Shown here in pieces: positions 51,670 to 60,585 of a stretch of DNA of 64,000 bases. Each line of letters begins with the position of its first letter. The stretch's first letter is position 1. The DNA is from JBPRGG01 sp051418075 (GTDB lineage: Bacteria > Bacteroidota > Bacteroidia > Cytophagales > Cyclobacteriaceae). The stretch covers positions 1 to 64,000 of the forward strand of contig JBPRGG010000125.1 of NCBI GenBank assembly GCA_051418075.1, read 5' to 3'. The notes below the pieces were generated by a model. The model had not been told where the DNA came from, made no database searches, and saw nothing but the letters and a program-made list of their open reading frames with translations. The position numbers and the translations under genes are program-made.

Positions 51670-52947
51670 TTATTCTGGTAGTTTTACGCTTTGATACATC
51701 ATGGTAGAATAATGAGGAATCGCTAACGGTCCACCAATACAATGGATGTATTCATCCACAAAAGATTGGGTGGGGCCCATATACCCTTCAATATCCTTTA
51801 ACTCCACATTGGTTTCCTTACGGGCTATATTTTCCAAATCTGTTAATCCGGTCACAAAATTTCCGGTTCCGCTTTTTTGCAGAACCACAGACTTTCTGGT
51901 TTCTCCGGCAGCCAGGGCATCTACCGCGCTATAGCCAACCATATAAGCCTCAGAAGCATCGGATTTAGACATGGCATAGCTTCGCTGGATGTGCTGAGGT
52001 ACCAGGGCTGCTTCCTTGATCTTGGCAACGGCATCTACATTCAGCTCTTTATTGATCGTTTGAGCCAGGAAGATGGCTGGCTGGAATGAATCTGCCCGTC
52101 CATGTTGTATATTTCCATGTGGATCCAGGGTAACTTCTCCATAGGCCATGGCAATGGATTTACCGGTAGCTTTATCTGTTAAATCTTCCTGTACTACGAT
52201 GGTAGCTTCTCCATACTGGCTGATAACATTGCTCACATCAGACAGAAATTGATCCTTATCAAACAACATTTCTTTGCTTAAGATGATATGCGGTGCCCGC
52301 CCTGGTATCATCACGCCCCTGGGGTCAACCCGGGCAAAGGCCGTAGCCTGAGCCAGCCATCCGGCTTTTCTTCCCATGACCTGATAGATTACGACCGGAG
52401 CATGCAAAGTACCCATGCGGCCATCTTTTAATTTGCCTTTCATTTTATAGGATGAAAAATCACTGACAACATTTTTTATGGCAATGGCATTGTATAAAGC
52501 AGCTGAACCAAAACCGGGACAGTGGTGGGTAACCGGGAGGTCATTGTCCACCGTTTTGATGGCATGAATGGCCTTGATGTCCGAAACTTCAGTTAAACTT
52601 TTCAGCTGATCAGAAGAGTCATTACCTCCGATATAAACGATTGCATCCACCTTCAGTTTGGCCAGATTTCTGGAAATGATCTCCAATTGCTCTTTGCCAG
52701 GCTTTATCCGGGTGGCTCCTAGTCCGGATCCAGGTCCGTTATAAATAAACTGGGTGGGGTCAATACCACTCAGGTTTACAATGTTACCTTCAATATCAGC
52801 GTGAAGAATGCCTTCAAAACCGTTTTTAGCGCCATATACTTCTATGCCTTTGGCCCGGGCTGAGGTAAGAATACCATCTACCGACCAATCGATCACAGGG
52901 GTGGGGCCTCCTGACTGCCCAACTATTATTCTTTTAATATTAGCCAT
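51670..52947 (-). CDS. pfp: PPi-dependent 6-phosphofructokinase
   Basis: 425 residues. It phosphorylates fructose-6-phosphate, most likely with pyrophosphate. The GQSGGPTPVID start gives the phosphate loop, GGNDSSDQ at 107-114 the metal-binding loop, and KTVDNDLP at 131-138 carries the lysine and aspartate typical of PPi-using enzymes. The MGRKAGWLA stretch near 185 is the fructose-phosphate site. Length is that of short PFP types. Use of PPi is inferred from these motifs. It faces away from the glycan cluster only by a 670-bp gap and is in the same orientation. Confidence 0.88.
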   Translation of the reverse strand: MANIKRIIVGQSGGPTPVIDWSVDGILTSARAKGIEVYGAKNGFEGILHADIEGNIVNLSGIDPTQFIYNGPGSGLGATRIKPGKEQLEIISRNLAKLKVDAIVYIGGNDSSDQLKSLTEVSDIKAIHAIKTVDNDLPVTHHCPGFGSAALYNAIAIKNVVSDFSSYKMKGKLKDGRMGTLHAPVVIYQVMGRKAGWLAQATAFARVDPRGVMIPGRAPHIILSKEMLFDKDQFLSDVSNVISQYGEATIVVQEDLTDKATGKSIAMAYGEVTLDPHGNIQHGRADSFQPAIFLAQTINKELNVDAVAKIKEAALVPQHIQRSYAMSKSDASEAYMVGYSAVDALAAGETRKSVVLQKSGTGNFVTGLTDLENIARKETNVELKDIEGYMGPTQSFVDEYIHCIGGPLAIPHYSTMMYQSVKLPE

Positions 52948-53136
52948 TGTCTGTTAAGATTTAAAAATGAATGATTAAATTTTCGCCCCAAAGATAATAG
53001 AATATTTTATATCTGTTAAGGGATTTAGGTGGTTAAGTTGCCCTATCCAGCCAGGTTTAATATTAGGATAATTTGTATCATTTGACTGTTTTAATTCTTC
53101 CGGAGCAGTTCTGCCAATATGAGCCTGAAAATTGAA

Positions 53137-53805
53137 TCAACGATCAGTCCTGGAGTTTTCTTGATTAAAGGATTCCACTTCCAGCTCTTTTTCCGGTTTG
53201 GCATAAGACATTCTGGCCAACTTTCGGGGAATCAGGTAAGTATCCAGACCACTTAAGGCTACAGTTCCCATGGCTTCCAGGTCCACGAATCCATCATTTT
53301 GTATCACCTGATCAGGCAGCATAATATATTGGACCTGCCCGATTACCAGGATGGTATCATTGGCTTTTATATGCTGTTCTTCACAAATTTTCATCCCTAT
53401 CTTTATTTTACTCTCTTTTACAAAAGGAGCGGGAAAATCCTTAATGAATTCTGGAGTGAATCCACATACTTCAAATTCTGAAACCTCCGGAGGATATTTG
53501 GCTGATGTTTGATGAGCCTGCTCCAGGTATTCCTGATGAAGGTGGTTGATGGTGTAATAACCAGTTTTTTTAATATTGAGGTAAGTGTGCCTGGGTACTA
53601 TTGTGGGTCGGGTAATAAAACCAATTAAGGGAGGGTTTGATCCCAGATGGACCACTGAACTGAAAATGGCAAGATTCAGATTTTGATCCTGGTCTATAGT
53701 GCCAATCAGGTTGGCGCTTTTGTAACCTGTAATGACATTGATCAGGTTTAGCCTTGGAATTTTAGGCATTTGCTGGATATCTTTTAAAGAAAGAAGTTTA
53801 TGCAT
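53137..53805 (-). CDS. Flavin reductase family protein
   Basis: 222 residues with the split-barrel FMN-binding fold of the flavin reductase-like group. The characteristic regions are TGYKSANLIGTIDQDQNLNL, FSSVVHLGSNPPLIGFITRP and the later GYYTINHLHQEYLEQAHQTS. The usual FMN phosphate loop and the SADR-like start are partly changed, so reduction of flavin is likely but the physiological partner is unknown. A Lys/Glu-rich tail (PEKELEVESF) ends the protein. Its own promoter region lies in the gap at 53806-53874. Confidence 0.8.
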   Translation of the reverse strand: MHKLLSLKDIQQMPKIPRLNLINVITGYKSANLIGTIDQDQNLNLAIFSSVVHLGSNPPLIGFITRPTIVPRHTYLNIKKTGYYTINHLHQEYLEQAHQTSAKYPPEVSEFEVCGFTPEFIKDFPAPFVKESKIKIGMKICEEQHIKANDTILVIGQVQYIMLPDQVIQNDGFVDLEAMGTVALSGLDTYLIPRKLARMSYAKPEKELEVESFNQENSRTDR

Positions 53806-53874
53806 ATTTTTTTACAGGCATAACCGAATGAAAATCTTTTGTGTTTTAAATTTATCAATTAAATAAACAATGAA

Positions 53875-54720
53875 TTAGAAATCATAAAACAGTCCACCTA
53901 CCAGATTGGGATTAGCCAGAATGTTTTTACCATAAAATGCGCCTCCGAACGATAATGAAATTCCCCATTTTTCAGTCATCATATAATTAATTTCAGGCGT
54001 TACAGCCAGGAACTCTACATTATTATTAAATACCCCATTGATTGGTAATAATTCATCGTTGCCATTCATTAATGGTTTGACTCCGTAGAACCTTAGTACC
54101 CCAATAAATTTGCCGGGGGTAAACCCAATTTCCAGTCCGTACCTGATCTCATCTGAGAAATTGTTGGTTCTGTTGTTGAATCCTATTAAGCCGGACAAGT
54201 AAAAGTTTTGAGGATAAAAGGAATGACTGGCTTCCAGGGTAAGCATTTGGTTGAATTCCCCATCGCCGGTTTGAAGTAATCCGGTTCTTCCTCCGCCATT
54301 GGTTCCCAGGGGTAAGCCTAAGGTCAGGCTGGCACTTAAAACGAGGGGTTTCTGCTGAATCAGACCATATTTAAAGGTAAGATCAGCGTCACCTAATGAG
54401 TTGAGGTGGTCACCTTCTTCTATTAATTCTCCCTCCGGAGTTTCTTTGCGATTAAGGGTTGCCCGGCTGAAAAAGGGAAAATAGGCAATAACGGTAAATC
54501 TGTCTGTGATTCCTAACTCTCCGTAAATGCTGCTGGAATAGATCCCTGTGGTAGTAATGTCTACCAGGTCACCGGCAGGTGAGAAGAACTGGTCAGATAA
54601 CAGCATGCTTTGGCTTAATTTGACAAAACCGGAACCTTTTTCGGGAGTCCAGCCACCTCCAGCAAATAATTGGCCGGTAATCATGATAAATAATATACTC
54701 AGGAATAATATCTGTTTCAT
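53875..54720 (-). CDS. Outer-membrane beta-barrel protein
   Basis: 281 residues with a signal peptide (to about residue 20, LFAGGGW) and alternating beta strands typical of an outer-membrane barrel, ending in the usual aromatic phenylalanine (GGLFYDF). The start GGGWTPEKGSGFVKLSQS is similar to MetA-pathway-of-phenol-degradation-like and other small porin-like proteins, but no function can be fixed. It lies 4 bp after the DM13-domain lipoprotein gene, so the two are one transcription unit. Confidence 0.7.
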   Translation of the reverse strand: MKQILFLSILFIMITGQLFAGGGWTPEKGSGFVKLSQSMLLSDQFFSPAGDLVDITTTGIYSSSIYGELGITDRFTVIAYFPFFSRATLNRKETPEGELIEEGDHLNSLGDADLTFKYGLIQQKPLVLSASLTLGLPLGTNGGGRTGLLQTGDGEFNQMLTLEASHSFYPQNFYLSGLIGFNNRTNNFSDEIRYGLEIGFTPGKFIGVLRFYGVKPLMNGNDELLPINGVFNNNVEFLAVTPEINYMMTEKWGISLSFGGAFYGKNILANPNLVGGLFYDF

Positions 54721-54724
54721 GGAT

Positions 54725-55390
54725 TTAATTGTTTAGCTGGCCGTATCCAAATGGAACACCAAAAGGTTTACAGTAAATGATGACAAAATTATAGGTGCTA
54801 AGATTAACTTCAGCCGGAACATCATATTGCTGACTGCCCTGGTTAGATTTTAATTCACCTAAATCTATCCCGCCACTCACACTGCTAGACTGATTGCTCA
54901 GGTAAACATGTAATCCTGGTCCATTTGAGGTGCGGAAGTTATTATTAAATTGCAGCAGCAATTGTCCTGACTGGTCTGCCAGGGAGAAATCACCGGATAC
55001 GGTGTAATTGTTGGCCCCCTGAAATGTGCCGGTTCGTAAGTCTGAAGGAATAATCGTTTCTTCACCCGATTCAACCAGTACTGAATCCTTCACTGACTGG
55101 TACATAGCAATGATGTAGGTTTGTCCAGGGCTAATGGCAGTGGCATTGCCTGATTCATCAATGGCTATGATGTTGCTGTTGGTGGAACTCCACATGACAG
55201 GAACACCAGACAACTCACCGGTATTATTGAAATAATCAGCACCAAACATGAAAGTTTCCCCCACCTTCAGTGCCTCCACTTTTTGCGAGATCCGCATCAT
55301 TTCAGGAACAAGTTCCTGCTCTACAATGTCTGTTCCAATACAGCTGAAACAAAGAATTAAAACCAAAGGAACATAATATATTACCTTCAT
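54725..55390 (-). CDS. Ig-like and DM13-domain lipoprotein
   Basis: 221 residues from the ATG at 55390; an upstream ATG at 55408 is possible. A hydrophobic N-terminus ends in CFSC near residue 17, suggesting a lipoprotein although the lipobox is imperfect. Residues about 25-105 are a BIG2-like Ig domain (WSSTNSNIIAIDESGNATAI). The last 100 residues are a DM13 domain: GTFQGANNYTVSGDFSLADQ, GPGLHVYLSNQS and FVIIYCKPFGVPFG, with the single conserved cysteine. DM13 domains are thought to bind haem or act in redox reactions at the surface. It precedes the barrel gene. Confidence 0.8.
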   Translation of the reverse strand: MKVIYYVPLVLILCFSCIGTDIVEQELVPEMMRISQKVEALKVGETFMFGADYFNNTGELSGVPVMWSSTNSNIIAIDESGNATAISPGQTYIIAMYQSVKDSVLVESGEETIIPSDLRTGTFQGANNYTVSGDFSLADQSGQLLLQFNNNFRTSNGPGLHVYLSNQSSSVSGGIDLGELKSNQGSQQYDVPAEVNLSTYNFVIIYCKPFGVPFGYGQLNN

Positions 55391-55587
55391 AAGATAGTTT
55401 TTAAACAAATTTCCATAAAATGAGCAGAAGAGAATGTCTGCTGAACGACAATTAATAGTAATACTATTGGGAATTAATTCAGGTAAAAACCCGGATGATG
55501 GGAGTAAAAATTAAAATCACAGGGAAATTAAAAACATGAAACCAGGAGCAGGAGGGGAGGGTATTCCTTCTCCTGATCTCAAAAAGC

Positions 55588-56665
55588 TTATTGTTGCATT
55601 AAATACGCTTTAATAAATTCGTTCAAATCACCATCCAGCACATTATTTACATCCGATCTTTCCACATTGGTTCGGTTATCTTTGACCAGTTTATAAGGAT
55701 GCAGCACATAATTGCGGATTTGAGATCCAAAATCGATTCTTTTCTTGGAACTTTCTATTTCTGCCCTTTTTTCATTTCTTTTTTGAATTTCCAGCTGATA
55801 CAACTTTGATTTAAGCAGGTTCATAGCCTTGTCTTTGTTTTGCAGTTGTGAACGCTCCTGCTGACATTCTATGATCAGTCCGGATGGGGCGTGCCTTAAT
55901 CGGACAGCTGTTTCCACTTTATTCACATTTTGTCCTCCGGCGCCACCAGAACGATAAGTTTCCCAGGTGATATCGGCTGGGTTCACTTCAATCTGGATGG
56001 ATTCATCCACCACCGGATAAACATAGATCGAAGCAAAAGAGGTGTGCCTTCTCCCGCCGGAATCAAAAGGTGAAATGCGCACCAGGCGATGTACCCCGAT
56101 TTCTGATTTCAAAAAACCATAGGCAAAATCTCCGTCAAATTCCAGGGTGGCAGATTTCAAACCGGCTGTTTCACCTGGCTGGTAATTGACTTGCCTCACC
56201 TTAAAATCATTACTTTCCCCCCACATAATATACATGCGCATCAGCATTTCCGCCCAATCCTGGCTTTCTGTGCCACCAGCTCCGGGATTTATTTCCAAAA
56301 TGGCATTGAGTTGGTCCTCTTCATTACTTAGCATTTTCCGGAATTCAAGATCCTCCACTTCATCCAAAACCTTCTTAAATTCTTTATTTATGTCTTCTTC
56401 ACTCACTTCATCATCTTCATAAAACTCATATAAAGTGACCAAATCTTCATATAACTGACTGATCTTATCATATCGGTTAGTCCAGAACTTTTTGGATTTA
56501 ATTCCTTTCAGCATTTTTTCAGCTTCTTTGGGGTCATCCCAGAATTCTGGTTGGGCTGTGATACTTTCTTCTTCCTGGATCTCTTCTACTTTGTTATCGT
56601 AGTCAAAGATACCTCCTCAAGGCCGAGATACGCACCTTTAAATCTTTTAATTGCTCTTGTGTCAT
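55588..56665 (-). CDS. prfB: Peptide chain release factor 2, with programmed +1 frameshift
   Basis: Two frames make one protein of about 358 residues. The first starts at the ATG at 56665 and reads 20 codons to an in-frame TGA at 56603-56605; the second continues in the +1 frame as DYDNKVEEIQEEES and then reaches the long open part to 55588. The GGQ motif is in SGGAGGQNVNKVETA, and the domain pattern is that of RF2, which releases peptides at UGA and UAA. The frameshift site is described separately. Gene length and the TGA are conserved features of prfB in many bacteria. Confidence 0.95.
56602..56617 (-). promoter_or_regulatory. prfB: prfB autoregulatory +1 frameshift site
   Basis: On the minus strand the sequence is AGGAGG TAT CTT TGA C. 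The AGGAGG is a Shine-Dalgarno-like stimulator, the CUU codon is slippery and UGA is the in-frame stop. Low RF2 lets the ribosome slip by one base and make full RF2. It is almost the classic E. coli site. Confidence 0.95.
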
Positions 56666-56676
56666 ATGTTTGGTTT

Positions 56677-57162
56677 TTAAATATTTATGATCATTAATTT
56701 TCGGGATCCTTTTAATCTGGTTTTTTTCTTGGTTAACCATTTTACCAGCAGACCTGTACCCACCATTGAGCCACTGATGATCATGGTATTTGGATAAAAA
56801 TCACCTGTATTGATCACATCCAGCAAAAGGTAACCTGTTCCGGCTATAGGAAGCAGGTTGGATAGCGCACCTGAACTCCAGTTTTGGGTATCGTCATCAA
56901 TATAAAAATGGGTAATTTCATCCAGATGAACTTTATAAAAGTCAAATACGATTTGGTTGTCTTCCAGTTTTTTTATTTGGTCGGTGATCTTAAATCTATC
57001 ATCTTTTATTTTAAATGAAATAAAATCTCCTGGTTTAAAATATATTTTCTGATATTTGTTTTTCTGATACATCAGAAATTGCTGACCAAAACTGCTTATC
57101 ACCGGACCAAGAAGCAATGGCAAAACCAGAACCCAGATTCTTAACCTCAAATATATAGTCAA
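56677..57162 (-). CDS. Hypothetical secreted or membrane protein
   Basis: About 161 residues. A TTG at 57162 is chosen because it follows the ilvE stop and begins a plausible signal sequence (TIYLRLRIWVLVLPLLLGPV, then ISSFGQ); a TTG at 57192 would overlap ilvE by 26 bp. The middle part is soluble with LMYQKNKYQKIYFKPGDFIS, and two short hydrophobic stretches occur near the C-terminus, the last followed by WLTKKKTRLKGSRK. I do not recognise a family. It lies between ilvE and prfB in the same orientation. Confidence 0.55.
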   Translation of the reverse strand: MTIYLRLRIWVLVLPLLLGPVISSFGQQFLMYQKNKYQKIYFKPGDFISFKIKDDRFKITDQIKKLEDNQIVFDFYKVHLDEITHFYIDDDTQNWSSGALSNLLPIAGTGYLLLDVINTGDFYPNTMIISGSMVGTGLLVKWLTKKKTRLKGSRKLMIINI

Positions 57163-57166
57163 TGCG

Positions 57167-58231
57167 CTATTTGATCTTGTAGATCCAGCCAAATTTATCT
57201 TCTATTCGTCCATACTTGAGATCTTCCAGGGTATTAAATACTTTGTTTGAAAATTCTCTTTCTTCAACGGGCGGTAATTCATAATCAGTACCTTCATGCC
57301 CGATAGTTTTGATATGGGCAATAGTTGCGGCAGTTCCGGTGCCGAAGGCTTCCTGTAACCGATTGGACTTAATGGCATCAATTACCTCAGCCACTGTAAC
57401 ACGCCTTTCATCCACCTTATAACCCCAATCACGGGCCAGGGTGAGTACACTATGCCGGGTAATTCCTTTTAAAATCGTATTGCCAGCCGGGGCTGTAATT
57501 AAAGTATCATCAATGACGAACATAATATTCATGGTACCGGATTCTTCAATGTACTGATGAGTTTTTCCATCCGTCCATATCAGTTGATCATATCCCTGTT
57601 TTTGAGCCATAACCATGGGATATAAAGAGACTGCATAATTTCCGGCTGCTTTAGCAAAGCCCGTGCCTCCTTCAAATGAGCGACTGTAATAGGTTTCAAC
57701 TTTCACCTTAACTGGTTTACTGTAGTATGCTCCTACCGGACAACTAAAAATGATAAATTTAAAAGTATCAGAAGGTCTTATGCCAATATATTCATCTGTA
57801 GCGAACATATAAGGCCTGATGTACAAGGAAGTACCGGGTTGATCAGGTACCCAGGATTTATCCAATTCTATCAGCCTGGTCAGTCCACCCATGAATACCT
57901 CTTCCGGAATGGCAGGTATACACATTCTTTCAGCTGATACATTCATCCTTTTGTGGTTGTCGAAGGGACGAAAAACCAATATCTCTCCTTTTTCATTTTT
58001 ATGAGCTTTAAGCCCTTCAAAAATAGATTGGCCGTAGTGAATCACAGAGGTACCAGGACTAAGGCTTAAATTGCCATAGGGTATAATACGAAAATCAGCC
58101 CATTCTTTATCAAAATCACTGATAAACATATGATCAGAATACACTTTTCCGAATTTTATATTTTTGAAATCAACCTGATCAATTTTTGATCGCTTTATTC
58201 GATTGATTTCAATGTCCAAAGTTCCTGTCAT
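57167..58231 (-). CDS. ilvE: Branched-chain amino acid aminotransferase
   Basis: 354 residues, as usual for the longer class IV (fold type IV) IlvE. It transfers amino groups between branched-chain 2-keto acids and glutamate. The PLP-binding lysine is K194 in EGGTGFAKAAGNYA, with the phosphate-binding GTGTAATI near residue 305 and the YIEESGTMNIMF segment. The start HYGQSIFEGLKAH is diagnostic for this family. It is a core-genome gene flanked by a hypothetical gene and the cobalamin adenosyltransferase. Confidence 0.95.
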   Translation of the reverse strand: MTGTLDIEINRIKRSKIDQVDFKNIKFGKVYSDHMFISDFDKEWADFRIIPYGNLSLSPGTSVIHYGQSIFEGLKAHKNEKGEILVFRPFDNHKRMNVSAERMCIPAIPEEVFMGGLTRLIELDKSWVPDQPGTSLYIRPYMFATDEYIGIRPSDTFKFIIFSCPVGAYYSKPVKVKVETYYSRSFEGGTGFAKAAGNYAVSLYPMVMAQKQGYDQLIWTDGKTHQYIEESGTMNIMFVIDDTLITAPAGNTILKGITRHSVLTLARDWGYKVDERRVTVAEVIDAIKSNRLQEAFGTGTAATIAHIKTIGHEGTDYELPPVEEREFSNKVFNTLEDLKYGRIEDKFGWIYKIK

Positions 58232-58362
58232 TTTTTATATGCTTAAATTATTTAAAAACGGACCACCAATTTACAAAAAAATAACCTAAACCAGTGGAGA
58301 ATCCAGGAGCAAAAATTAATAATCTACCCTCCGGACAGTCGATTTAAAAGCTTAATATCCAG

Positions 58363-58917
58363 TTATTTATTTTCTTTAGGTTTCCAGGGAATTTCTTTTA
58401 TCTGTAGTTCATGGGTCGTCATACGGGCCAGTACAAATAAATAGTCGGATAACCTGTTCAGGTACCTGACTACAATTTCATCCACGGATTCAGTCTGGCT
58501 TAAAAAGATGATTTTACGCTCGGCCCGCCGGCATATACAACGGGTAACATGACAGTAAGAGACAGCGGGATGCCCTCCTGGCAACACAAAATTTTTCATT
58601 TGGGGCAAAACCAATTCCATCTGGTCGATTTCCTTTTCTAAAACCTCAATATCTGAGGCTAAGATTTTGGGAATATTTTTAACAGGTTTTTCCGGATCAT
58701 TGGCTAAGATAGATCCTATGGTAAAAAGCTTTTCCTGAATATTAATTAAAAAATCCAGCCTTTTATGATTTACTTCCTGATCTCTAAGCAGGCCCAGGTA
58801 AGCATTTAATTCATCTACTGTTCCATAAGCTTCTATTCTAAGACTTGATTTGGATAGTCTTCTGCCTCCCAACAATGATGTTTCCCCTGTATCTCCAGTT
58901 TTAGTATAGATTTTCAT
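58363..58917 (-). CDS. PduO-type cob(I)alamin adenosyltransferase
   Basis: 184 residues from the ATG at 58917, which gives the common start MKIYTKTGDTGETSLLGG; an ATG at 58977 would add 20 residues without homology. ATP-binding residues are in TKTGDTG and the conserved RIEAYGTVDELNAYLG, and the C-terminal region CHVTRCICRRAERKII and RYLNRLSDYLFVLAR is typical of PduO enzymes. It makes adenosylcobalamin from cob(I)alamin. No cobalamin riboswitch was found upstream. Confidence 0.92.
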   Translation of the reverse strand: MKIYTKTGDTGETSLLGGRRLSKSSLRIEAYGTVDELNAYLGLLRDQEVNHKRLDFLINIQEKLFTIGSILANDPEKPVKNIPKILASDIEVLEKEIDQMELVLPQMKNFVLPGGHPAVSYCHVTRCICRRAERKIIFLSQTESVDEIVVRYLNRLSDYLFVLARMTTHELQIKEIPWKPKENK

Positions 58918-59250
58918 TGATTTATTATAAATTTTATGAATTGAATTACTGAAGGTAAGCCGATCAAGGTGTTTCAAACTCAGATTTTATTTGTCCTTGC
59001 GCCTCCTCTCCACAAATTAAATGATGATGATGAGAACTTGTTCTGTTCTTTTCAAAATAATTTTGCCATCCTATAAATGATCGCACAAAATTAGAACTAT
59101 TAAGCAATTTTTAAGTCAAAGGTTTGATTTTTCTGCAACTATTTTTGCAGGAATGAGGGAGCAATCAGAATCCATCCTCCAGTAAGCTGACAGGACAACT
59201 ACAGCAAAAGTCAAATAAAAAAACTTTTGTATAACTTAACTATCAGTATA

Positions 59251-59973
59251 TCAGGCGCCCTGCATATTCGGCTTAGGTTGCCGAATATTTTTGTTGATCT
59301 CATCTGATTCTATCAAACCGTCTCTTAACCTGATAATCCTGTGAGCATAATGGGCAATATCATCTTCGTGGGTAACCATAATGATGGTATTCCCTTTGCT
59401 ATGTAAGATCTGAAACAGATCCATAATATCATAGGAAGTTTTGGAGTCCAGGTTTCCGGTCGGCTCATCAGCCAGAATAATACTTGGATCATTTACCAGA
59501 GCACGGGCAATGGCTACACGCTGTCTCTGACCTCCGGATAGCTCATTAGGCTTATGTTTGGCCCGGTCAGCTAATCCAACACTGTCCAGTGTTTGGTAGG
59601 CTTTTTCCTGTCTTTGAGATTTGCTGTAACCGGCATATACCAGGGGTAAAGATACATTTTCCAGGGAAGAAGCTCTGGGCAACAGGTTAAAGGTTTGAAA
59701 GACAAATCCTATTTCTTTGTTTCTGATCTCAGCCAGGTCATTTTCGGAAAGATCACTCACATTGTTTTCATTTAATATATATGTGCCAGAAGAAGGAGTA
59801 TCCAAACAGCCAATTATGTTCATCAGGGTAGATTTTCCGGAACCTGACGGTCCCATAAATGCTACATATTCTCCCCGGTTTATGGTAATTGATACACTCT
59901 GCAGGGCATGTATTTTCTCACTACCCATTTGGTATACCTTAGATATTTCTTGGGTTCGGATTACTTCACTCAT
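59251..59973 (-). CDS. ABC transporter ATP-binding protein, LolD/MacB type
   Basis: 240 residues from the ATG at 59973, with an ATG two codons upstream also possible. Walker A is GPSGSGKST, the Q-loop is in GFVFQTFNLLP, the signature motif is LSGGQRQRVA, and Walker B is IILADEPTGNLD with a following MVTHEDD. This is the ATPase of a MacB/LolD/FtsE-type transporter, which moves lipoproteins, peptides or drugs. No FtsX-like permease gene is next to it in this window; it may be an orphan whose permease is elsewhere. Confidence 0.88.
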   Translation of the reverse strand: MSEVIRTQEISKVYQMGSEKIHALQSVSITINRGEYVAFMGPSGSGKSTLMNIIGCLDTPSSGTYILNENNVSDLSENDLAEIRNKEIGFVFQTFNLLPRASSLENVSLPLVYAGYSKSQRQEKAYQTLDSVGLADRAKHKPNELSGGQRQRVAIARALVNDPSIILADEPTGNLDSKTSYDIMDLFQILHSKGNTIIMVTHEDDIAHYAHRIIRLRDGLIESDEINKNIRQPKPNMQGA

Positions 59974-60128
59974 ATTCAATCTTTAAATGGTACCTTAACT
60001 CAGCTAAATGATATAGCTGTAAAAATATAATAAAATGAATTACCAAGACCAGAAAATTAGTAAAGAATCGACACTTTTTAATGAGAAATATGATGAATGG
60101 GGTAAAAAAGATATTGATGGCCCAACTT

Positions 60129-60371
60129 TTAATTCAGGTTGGAGATGGCCAGGTACTTTAAGTAAGGATTGATCTTTTTTTGATCCAGGTTTTCCACCCT
60201 GGTTACTTTTTTAAGAAAAGTATTATACCACACTTCCAAAAACTCATCTTCCACCCGGTATAATTTAATATTAAGCTGGAAAAATTCCTCGGAGGAAACT
60301 AATGCACCTGCTTCCATAATCTTGATAGCTTTTTCTTCCAGGCTGATATGATTATTTTTTAAATTTCTCAT
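60129..60371 (-). CDS. Small hypothetical protein
   Basis: 80 residues, charged and helical, without a signal sequence or membrane helix. It begins MRNLKNNHISLEEKAIKIME and ends with YLKYLAISNLN. No motif was recognised. It stands alone between the ABC ATPase and the TPR protein, with about 200 bp gaps to each, so it may be its own transcription unit. It is supported mainly by its clean frame, codon use and plausible composition. Confidence 0.5.
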   Translation of the reverse strand: MRNLKNNHISLEEKAIKIMEAGALVSSEEFFQLNIKLYRVEDEFLEVWYNTFLKKVTRVENLDQKKINPYLKYLAISNLN

Positions 60372-60585
60372 GGGTTAATTAGATGGTGTAGAAGTTTTTA
60401 TTAATTATATGTTGTAATAATAAATATAATCTAACTATCAAAAGCTAAAATAATGACTTTTTTACCATGCAAGTAAGAAAATAGGTTGAAGTAAACACTT
60501 GTTGCAATTTCCGGATGGTTTACTTTAGGTTTGCTCATTGCCTGGGTCATGAGAGCCAGAAATATTATCATCCTGCATCTGCTGG

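Noticed and set aside
51331..51694. Open frames of about 90-100 codons on both strands.
   Set aside because: Their products are low-complexity and fit no family; they overlap in opposite strands and arise from short GC-rich repeats.
58918..59250. Looked for a cobalamin riboswitch upstream of the adenosyltransferase.
   Set aside because: No GCCACTG box or the other conserved cobalamin riboswitch segments are present; the stretch shows no clear structure.
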